Positions 55,322-64,000 of a stretch of 64,000 bases of DNA are shown one piece after another. Made by a program: the position numbers and the translations under genes. Position 1 is the stretch's first letter; every line of letters starts with the position of its first letter. The notes beneath the pieces were generated by a model. That model was not told where the DNA came from. It did not search any database and saw only the letters and a program-made list of their open reading frames with translations. The DNA is from Pachyseris speciosa (Eukaryota; Cnidaria; Anthozoa; Scleractinia; Pachyseridae): positions 210,001 through 274,000 of the forward strand of contig JAEMWC010000992.1 of assembly GCA_016490735.1 (NCBI GenBank), read 5' to 3'.

Positions 55322-55528
55322 CTAGTAAATAACTCTCCTGCCAAATCCTGTGGAAAGTACGGCTGCAACGTCTTCTTTTAAGTAGAAGATCCTTGGGATG
55401 CATTCCATCGGCTCTTCCTTCAAGGATTTGTGAATGAACTCTTGAAGAGGGTAAGTTATAGCTGCATAAACTTCGCCTCGGCAGCCGACGTAACGGCTCA
55501 CTTGTGTTGAGTTTGCACCGGAAGTCAC
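55322..55528 (-). pseudogene. Possible RecQ-like helicase remnant, copy 2
   Basis: Duplicate of 46745-46936 with the same substituted Walker A (STGFGRR) and five extra codons (about MECIP). Confidence 0.35.
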
Positions 55529-56938
55529 ATATGTAAATCAAGTAACCAATCAGAAAGGGACTCAAAAGACTCTTTTGTTCTATGACCAATCGGACAAAAC
55601 TCCAGATTCTGGCTTTTTTAGATGTGATCTCGTAAAAACATGTATCATGCCCTCCTCCCCTCAGCGACATGTAGAGAATATAGGGCATGATTTCAGGCTA
55701 CCTTGTTACCACCAATAGCGTCACTCCATTTTCTGAATATAAACCATACACAACCAACAATTCCTCGATTCGCTCCGTCGAAGGGCTAACGCTCGAAACA
55801 TCAGCTAATCGAATCCCTATACGGCGGTCAATTTACATTATCAACTACGTTGATAAACCAAATTTTCGTGTTTCACGCCCCCACCGACGCAGCACCACAG
55901 TTTCTTTATAGACTAATCCACTTTATTCATTCCAAATAATGTTAAGTTGTCTAAGGCGGCTAATAAGAAAAAGTCAAACATGTTCTTAACAATAATAATA
56001 ATAATCATCATCATCATCATCATGCTCACTTTATTTAAGTTTCAAATCTATTTAGCCGAGCATAGATGCTCTACTCGAATTGGGGAGACTAAATGTTGGC
56101 AAGGGGTTAAGAATCGTCAAGGACAACAGAACACCATGAACCCCTGCGACTGATTACACGATGCCAGAACAATTTGCGTGCATCTTTTTTCTCGGACAAC
56201 AAAACTCAAGAGAGACTCAGTGGAAGGTCTTACAACGTTGTATGCACCGTTAATGCATTTTACAGACTCGTAAAATAGGCGCATCGCGAAATGGTCCATT
56301 ACTTTCCAATTCGCTTCGCTCAGACAAACGTTAAATATTTTACCCTTAAATTCCCGTAAAAGTGAAAGGTTGATTGCCGTTCAACCTTCTTTGTTTACGC
56401 AAGCGACCCACATATCGTTTCTAAATCTATTTACCTTCGTTCGCCAGTTAAATTTATGTCAACTCCCTGGCAAAAACAGCAAAAACAATGTTAAGAAATT
56501 TTTACATAGAAACCTTGGCATTGTGCGGGTGGTGGTGTTCATCGCGTTTCGCATCACGTCCTACTTCGATGCAATGCGTCTGACCTTCATCGGATGTCCA
56601 AACAACACATGTCGATCTCGGGCCTTTCCCTACATCAAGGTACCACGGAAAGCCGTAAAAATCTGGAGCAAAAAATTGATCTTTCAAATTGGCACTCTTA
56701 ATCCCCACGGTATCAACGAGCGCTTTTCATTCAATTAATTTATTCCTTTTGTTCACGTTACCATGTTACTACCAATAGCGTAACTCCATTTTCTGTATGT
56801 AAACCATACACAACCCACAATTTTTCGATTCGCTCCGTCGAAGGGCTAACGCTCGAAACGTCAGCTAATCGAATCCCTGTACGGTGGTCAATTTACGTTA
56901 TCAACTCCGTTGATAAACCAAATTTTCGGTTTCACGCC

Positions 56939-56974
<36 letters not shown>

Positions 56975-57109
56975 ATCACCTTTATTCATTTCAATATAAT
57001 GTTAAGTTGTCTAAGGCGGCTAATCAGAAAAGGTCACACATGTTCTTAATAATAATAGTAATAATAAAAATAATAACATTAATAATAACAATAATAATAA
57101 TAATAATAA

Positions 57110-58620
57110 TAAGGAATCTTTATTGCAAAACCTCAATTAAAATCCTATTTACAATCAACCTGCTGTTACTAAAAATCTAATTAATTCATCAAAACACTAT
57201 TAAGAAAATTAGAAGTAACTTAACCTTACATAAAAGAAGAGGAAATAGATATAATTAAAAATAAAAGTTCAAAATTCTATAAAATTAAGAATTCCATTAT
57301 GCAGAGATATTAAGATCATACAATCGATTTATACTAATGACAGCTAAACCAGTGTCCATAAAAAGCCCTAAGTAAAAGCATATAGACACGTATTTCAGAT
57401 ATCCGCACTAGCGACATTTATTTCACAGTCCAATGATTGCTCTATCTTGCTACGAAACGGCGTTCGCGAACCTCTGACGCATACATGTACCGATCTTAAG
57501 AGTTCAAACGAGATCTCTGTCCTGAGCCAAGTGATTACAACATGATAAGGCTCGGTGTCTTTCTGAGCTATCTTGTCTGCGAGATGCTTTAAGAACCGCT
57601 GACACTCGTTTCCCATTCCGCCATTGGTTCCAAACACCAAAGGCGTAAACGAACCCATTTCTACATCTAACAGCCGCTGCTGGTACTTGCGCTTCTTCTC
57701 TTCTTCTTGCTCTTTGAACACTTCTGATGTTGGCTTGCTCTGGTAACATTTGGAGTTGACGTGCATCAATGTCCCCTTGTTTCCAGAGTGCTAATCGACG
57801 CTCTATTGCTTCACTATGCTTCTTGCTTTTGGAAGTAGCGGATGGTTTTTGTAAAATCAAAGTTGGGAGCACCATGAAAGCCTTAAGAGCGACCGAGTTC
57901 AAGTCAGAGTCTGAATTAAATTACTTAATCCAGAAGGTTAGTTCTTCAATGAAACTCTTCCCAGCGCCACCCGATGGAACATTGAATATATTCCTCCTGT
58001 TGTGGACGATTTCATCGTAAACATCGTTGACAGTATGACAGAAACATGCGTAACTAATACTGCCCCAAGTTTTGTTTTTTGTTTCGGAGGGAGACACATC
58101 ATAATCAGGCAGATTTGGCTTGATTTGATTTTTGGTGTTTTGTCCTTGCAATTAGCGGTCGGTCCCTGGGGAGCTCTTTGATCAGCAAAGTCGGAAGAAA
58201 TATGCAAATTCGAACCTTCGACCACATTCCCGTTTGATAAATTTTCACCTTCGCATTGGGCGGGTTCGAGACCCTCGGTTTGTGACAACATAGAGGCACC
58301 AACCTCTTCTGTTTCGTCTAGAACAGTTGAAGAGTCACCTCTAACACTTATTTGTGAGTTTTCATCCGTTATCGCTGCTGCGTGGTCGCGAAGATTCTGA
58401 GCTGATAACCCCAAGTTCACGTATCCCACGTTATCCCATAGGTCTTTCAAAATGCGCATATATCCTTTCTTGCGTCCGTTCTGGTAACATGGCAGGTTGC
58501 TTGAGCTTTTTAACCTTAAGGGTTTTTCCCTGCATTCTAGTAAATCTTGATTCATCTTGTCAGTCCATTTTAGCCTTCCTGGTTTTCCAGCGAGCGACCG
58601 ACCTGCAGCCGCCGCCATAA
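57110..58620 (-). mobile_element. Internally deleted LINE (N- and C-terminal parts joined)
   Basis: Minus strand: an N-terminal part (GRLKWTDKMNQDLLECRE, NGRKKGYMRILKDLWD, IVHNRRNIFNVPSGGAGKSF, ERRLALWKQGDID), directly followed near 57765 by a C-terminal part (QRLLDVEMGSFTPLVFG, GNECQRFLKHLADKIA, LRSVHVCVRGSRT). No RT motifs lie between; about the whole RT region is missing. Ends with AATAAA and a TTA-repeat tail set in a TAA microsatellite. Part boundaries from memory of cnidarian LINEs, so tentative. Confidence 0.65.
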
Positions 58621-59309
58621 TAATAATAATCATCATCATCATCACTTTATTTAAGTCTCAAATCTATTTAGCCGAGAACAGATGCTAGATACTCGAATTG
58701 GGTAGACTAAATGTTGGCAAGGGGTTAAGAATCGTCAAGGACAACAGAACACCATGAACCCCTGCGACTGATTACACGATGCCAGAACAATTTGCGTGCA
58801 TCTTTTTTTCTCAGACAACAAAACTCAAGAGAGACTCAGTGGAAGGTCTTACAACGTTGTATGCACCGTTAATGCATTTTACAGACTCGTAAATTAGGCG
58901 CATCAAGAAATGCTCCATTACTTTCTTATTCGCTTCGCTCAGACAAATGTTAATTATTTTACCCTTAAATTCCCGTAAAAGTGAAAGGTTGATTGCCGTT
59001 CAACCTTCTTTGTTTACGCAAGCGACCCACATATCGTTTCTAAATCTATTTACCTTCGTTCGCCGGTTAAATTTGTGTCAACTCCCTGGCAAAAACAGCA
59101 AAAACAATGTTAAGGAAGTTTTACATAGAAACCTTGGCATTGTGCGGTGGGTGGTGTTCATCGCGTTTCGCACCACGGCCTACTTCGATGTAATGCGTCT
59201 GACCTTCATCGGATGTAGTTTATCCGCTTTCGTTTAAGATCGAATCAGGCAGCATCCGCGTAGGAGTACTGCGGAATACAAATTTTGTTTTTACAATTTT
59301 TTATAAAAC

Positions 59310-59640
59310 CCTTTACTCTGTACGCTAATATAGAGAAATAAACGCTCGATAATGTTAAAAACGTAAATACTTAGTTATTAGCAATCTATTCCCAAGGCTC
59401 TCTTCAACATACATACTCTTGAAAAGTAGAATCCATCTGCCAGGTATTATAAGTAGTCTTTCGGGAGCCGAATTTATACTATTACGCACTACAGATGTAA
59501 TGCCACCGGATCTTAAACTATGAAGACCGTAATCATTAGGGTTACAACCCAGCTTACTTAAGAAATCTCTAAGAATTTCTCTACACCTAGTATAAAAAAT
59601 CTTACCACTTGTCAGGGTATAGTTTGAATTACTAGGATGA
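59310..59640 (-). pseudogene. Tyrosine recombinase C-terminal fragment, copy 4
   Basis: Duplicate of 48224-48544 in segmental-duplication copy 2, with further small indels. Confidence 0.7.
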
Positions 59641-60454
59641 AAGGTTTTCCACCTTGTTCAAACGTACGTGCTTGCTTTCCAAAAACCTTTGGGATATATG
59701 CGTGTTGCTTAGTGACATCTGGTAAGCATATGTAAATCAGGAGTTTGAAGTACCGATCACGTTCGTTAACTCGACATTATGCACATCTCAATAACACTAA
59801 TAATTATTGAAACAAGCGCAACTCCAAAAGATGCAACATCGCACTCAGTTATTTCGAACACTAAAACGTTCACGCAAAATAAAACATATGAAATAACTTA
59901 AGTATAAAAACATCTAAAAGTGTATGCAAACATCAGGTTTATGCAATTTTGTAAGGTCTTTAGTTCTTTTATTGCAATTTAATTTCAACAGGAGGCCATA
60001 ATGGCCTTTATTTGGCCTTTCAAGACGTAATTCACTGATTCACCTACACGGCTGTATCAGAATATGATTAATTTGGCATAACGAGATCTGAATTCCTTTC
60101 AATATTTTATTTTCAATATAGCATCCGTATTATGATTAGTTTCTAATAGTTGCACTAAAAAAATAGTAAATAACATCCTGTCAAAGTCTCAGGGATGTGA
60201 TATATCCCGTACTTGAGTTATTCACACTCTAAAACCCGATTTCGTAATTTTAGAACAAAAAGTTTTTGTTTGTCATTGTTTTTTTTTTTTTTAATCCAGA
60301 AAATTTTCTTAATTTTAGTAGAAATTCTCAAATTAAGAACTTGTTGAAAATAAGAAAAAAATCGCGAACTTTTCTTGTTTTAATAGACGAATAGAAGTCC
60401 AAAGACTAGAAGGTTAACTGGAACTTTGATACAACGCAATATATTTGAGAACAA

Positions 60455-62560
60455 TATTTCGGCTGGCCAAACCAGCCTTCTTCAGTTTAGATGTTACTAA
60501 ATTATAAAAATGAAATTGCAATATTATATTATGGAGGATATCGCAATACATAGGAGGTGCGGAAATGACGTTTACACGATGATGCAAAAAAAAATTTTAA
60601 AAAATAATAAAAATAAAATAAAACAAGATTAACCTTTCTAAATTACAATTCATCACGTCTACTTAAACCATGGGCCTCTTAAGTCCCCGTGAAATCTATA
60701 AAAAATGACTCTTTCGCTTTTCTGATAGAATCTCTTGAGGAGAGGATTAGTTCAAGTGGGATAAGCTGCATATCAGTATGTCAGTGGTTAGGATTAGAGA
60801 GAAAATGTTCGGAAACAGTTGTTGGTTTGGATTTAATGTTAATTTTGTCTACTGGATGTCTATGTTGAATCTGTCCTAGCCTCCCACGCACACATGGTAC
60901 AACAACAAAGCTCGATCTCTCATGGTCTTGCATTAAATCAGATGAAATTCGCCCACGCAGCGATCTCAAAAAGTCCTGGGGAAACGGTCAGAAGTTATCA
61001 AACACCGATGGCATAGACTGCGCCAACTAGTAGCTATTTTCTTCAGTTCACGAGATGCGGACTGCAAAATTATGCAGCTTATTACCTAGTAGCTCGCTCG
61101 ATCCACTGCGCGCTATGGTCTACCGATGGCAAAGTTTCCTTCCTCCAAATCACTCAGACTAACCCGAAGATACGCCAATACTTCTTAAATAACTGACTTG
61201 GCCCTACATCAAATTCACGAGAAGTGACACAACAGCTACAACATGACAAGCGGCGAGGAAATCGAAGATTGAAGGCGAAGCTTGCATGATACTGAAATAA
61301 GCGTCTTTCCGTAACTAGTCGGTATATTGACGGAAATATTATCGCTATTTCCTCTCACAAATTCTTAAATTGAAGCCAGTTGATATGCATTTAAACAGGA
61401 AATTTTGAACGTAGAGCACACGGTGATCAAGGTTTGCTCAAGCTTTGTCTCCGCTATGTTGAACTTTCCCGCGAAAAGCGTCCTGAGGTCAAGGTCAACT
61501 TTCCAGAATTTGGTAGGTAAAACGTGATTGGCTAAGCGGCGGGAAAGGAATGTTGGTTTCGGGTAAGCAGGCGTTAGTGGGGAGGAGGTGAAATACGAGT
61601 CCCCTAAAAACGACTGCGTGGGAGGCTATCATAAACTATCATTTTGGAATTTTCTGCGAAAGAACCTTAAATGATGAATAACATTTCTAACACTTGTACA
61701 ATCCCGTTAGCAAAGAAGCGAAACTTACCGTTTTAGAGCAAAATACAGGTACAGACCCCAAAAATGTGTTCCTGAAAACTGCTTATGATTTTCCAAGCTC
61801 AAAATAAAGCTCTATACAGGACACACCGCGTGGTTTATGAAAAACGAGACCCTTGTTTTCACTACAATTGACATTGACGTAAAAAGGGCGCGAAAGAGGT
61901 TATCCAGAAACAGATGTCATGCTCCATGAACGTGTTTTTGCGTTTATTGTATTTTCACGACACAAATGATCGGCGTTGACCAGGCCGCGTGACCCATTAT
62001 ACAAACAGAACACAGGTAATTTTTGTCCCAGTGAATTTCCTTTCAAAGTGTCACAGTGAGCAAGGAAGTGGGCGTTGTGTGTTTTTTCCAGCCAACAACA
62101 GTTCCAGTAAAACAGCCCCCAGCAAGCAAAAATTCATAACTAATTCCCAGCAAGCTATTATTTTTTTATATGCATACGATACTTCCCAGCCAGCGTCATG
62201 CTGCATGCGGAGTGGCTATTTGATATATTGGCTCCACTGAGCACTCCTGTCTGTCTTTGAGACGTCGCTTAGTTTCACCTATGTATGGCAGCGCTTACAT
62301 TGAATCATGTATATTAAAATTTTGGTGTTACAGGTTATGTGTGAAGTAACGTTACGGGTTACCGCTGTGGAATAAAATGTATAGAGATTAAGACCATTAG
62401 TAATGTAAGGACAAGTGGCGCAATCTTGTCCACAACGGAAAGAGCTTGGTGTTAAATTACTGCCATTAGCAGCCGTGGCAGCAGGTAGTTGTGCGTTAAC
62501 TAAAACGTCCTGAAGGTTAAGTGCGTCTGTAAGCGACGATAGGTGGGTATTTAAAAATGT
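60455..62560 (-). mobile_element. Penelope-like fragment, copy 2, interrupted
   Basis: Duplicate of 49895-50620 with the same decayed hammerhead at 60455-60485. The ORF at 60781-60969 holds HRHPVDKINIKSKPTTVSEH. Split by an insertion at 60886-62236, after which the cysteine-rich part resumes at about 62255. Confidence 0.7.
60886..62236. mobile_element. TIR element plus unknown sequence inserted in Penelope fragment
   Basis: Absent from copy 1. From 60886 to about 61629 the ends are inverted (CTAGCCTCCCACGCA / TGCGTGGGAGGCTA), a MITE-like element. The following 600 bp are unrecognised. CTGT occurs at both outer borders. Confidence 0.6.
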
Positions 62561-63084
62561 CCCTGCAACGATTGGAAGAGAGTAATATGGTAAAATATTT
62601 GTGTAATATATTAGACAAGCGAGGAAGTGCTGGGTTACATGTTACAACAAAAGATGTTTTTTTTTTCTCAATCAGTTCTGTTCTGAAAAAAATAATCGCC
62701 TTTTATTCTAAACATAAAACCTCTGATTCAGAAGAGGTTTACTGAAACTTCAGAATTCGTCCGCTCCCACATTGACTTTTGGTTATACAATGCAAGCGAT
62801 GTGTTGCAAGAGTTGGTGACTGTTGACAACATATCAGCGAAAATTGATTTTAGACGAACTGCCGTGGCGAAGGAAAAGTCAGAGCCAACAAGCCGAGATG
62901 GGAGACATTTCGTTGTTTACAGAGCTTCCACTACATAACCTGTGCATATCTTTACCACGCGTTGTGAAAAAAAAAATACCCACACCCGGCCGTTTTCCGC
63001 ATTTCGTTCTCTTTCTTGCTTGTTAAAATATTTTCACGTCAAGCTTGCAACATGTTTTCTGGAATTAATTAGATTAACACATCG

Positions 63085-63282
63085 ATGTCTCACGGGAACA
63101 TCAAGATTAAATTCGAACGCGCTCTCGTCACGTTATTTGAAGCAGTTTCTCTCACTCAATCAGGTGCACTTTCGGACTTGAAGCAAGAAGAAATGGTTAA
63201 ATTTGCTTTTTGTTCAGAGCCTGTGCTGCCTCTAAGTCGGTGGTTCCTTACTAAATGGCAAGCTCTCAAAGCTAACTTTTAA
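63085..63282 (+). CDS. 65-residue ORF, copy 2
   Basis: Counterpart of 51152-51349: MSHGNIKIKFERALVTLFEA to WQALKANF, no frameshift, a handful of amino-acid changes. Function unknown. Confidence 0.3.
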   Translation: MSHGNIKIKFERALVTLFEAVSLTQSGALSDLKQEEMVKFAFCSEPVLPLSRWFLTKWQALKANF

Positions 63283-64000
63283 TAACACGGAATGGTATTG
63301 GCAAAATAAGCTTAAGCCACATCAGAAAACTCATTTAACCACTCAAAATTACAGAGTTTAGTATAAGGCGGAAGGGAAAAATCTGCAGTTCAGTTTTGCT
63401 ATGTTAAACCTTCGTCTCGCTGTTCAACTTGCAAACACTCGTATATACACTCTCTTAACATTTTAGTTGTTCAAACCTCAAAAAGTGAATTGACGTTTAG
63501 TGTGCGTGATATTTTCCGTGACGGTATTCTTTTTATTAAGCAATCTCGTTCCCAGGGTTCTATTTTTAGTTAGCGCTTGTGCAGAAACGCCGGAAATTAA
63601 CTTTGTGGATAAAAAACGACGATAAAAAATAAAAATAAAAAGAAAGTTCAATACTAGACTCGGCGTTCCCGTGGTAAGACCGAGTAATAAGCAATCATTT
63701 ACACTACGGCGCGCTGACAGTTGGCGATCAATGTGGGTCGATCAGGTTTCCGACTCAGTCTGTTTCTCAGTTTATAACTGATTTATCGTCTGCGTATTGA
63801 CTTTATTGACAAGGCATTTCAGGTGTTTACTTTAGAATTTTAGTTTTTTTAACAAGGTTTCAAGAAGCATCCGCGTGGATGTTTTAGGATTCAACACTTC
63901 AAAATTTGTCTGCTAACATTCAAGAAAGCTTACATTTTTGCTATATCATGTATTATTTCTTTTCTCAACGTTGTTCTTGTAATAACTTTATTTTCTTATC

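Larger units (their letters stand above)
53500..64000. repeat. Segmental duplication, copy 2
   Basis: Direct repeat of 44850-52066, running off the window. Extra material: a partial third copy (56596-57050 and 58630-59640), an internally deleted LINE (57110-58620) and an insertion at 60886-62236. Confidence 0.85.

Overview
The window looks like a piece of an invertebrate nuclear genome, most likely an anthozoan cnidarian (coral or sea anemone). The reasons are AT-rich intergenic DNA, a tRNA-derived SINE, Penelope-like elements with hammerhead-ribozyme motifs, tyrosine-recombinase, PIF/Harbinger, pogo-like and LINE remnants, and many nested MITEs. I find no convincing intact host gene. Species assignment is inference; there is no rRNA or mitochondrial marker to test it.

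1-18.7 kb is the most interesting part: two diverged copies of a Polinton/Maverick-like (virus-like) gene set arranged as mirror images around about 9.1 kb. From each outer end inwards the order is retroviral-type integrase, phospholipase A2-like protein, small zinc-ribbon protein, (adenain-like protease, right copy only), capsid-associated protein, double-jelly-roll-type major capsid candidate, small basic protein, penton-like jelly-roll candidate, a lysine-rich protein of unknown role, then on the opposite strand an A32/FtsK-type packaging ATPase and a long collagen/shaft/head fiber. The two fibers meet tail to tail at a SINE dimer. The cores differ strongly at protein level, but the outermost roughly 300 bp (integrase) is about 90% identical by my hand alignment. 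Most genes carry frameshifts, stops or insertions, so both copies look like molecular fossils. The left copy keeps a conserved promoter-like motif (TATCTAAYYTAAT type) a few bases before most start codons. No protein-primed DNA polymerase is visible.

18.7-25.8 kb holds a dead LINE reverse transcriptase, a head-to-head pair of Penelope-like fragments each with a hammerhead ribozyme, and a 1.1 kb TIR element flanked by TTAA.

25.8-40.6 kb is a nest: a tyrosine-recombinase element present as direct repeats, interrupted by two inverted copies of an unclassified 4-5 kb element (each flanked by TA) and by a Harbinger derivative whose empty site is in the same window; then a pogo-like transposase remnant and a long compound microsatellite.

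40.6-64 kb is dominated by a direct segmental duplication (44.85-52.07 kb and 53.5 kb to the window end) whose second copy carries an internal partial triplication, an internally deleted LINE and a TIR insertion. Between the copies is a 189-bp near-perfect palindrome inside a recent Penelope-like insertion.
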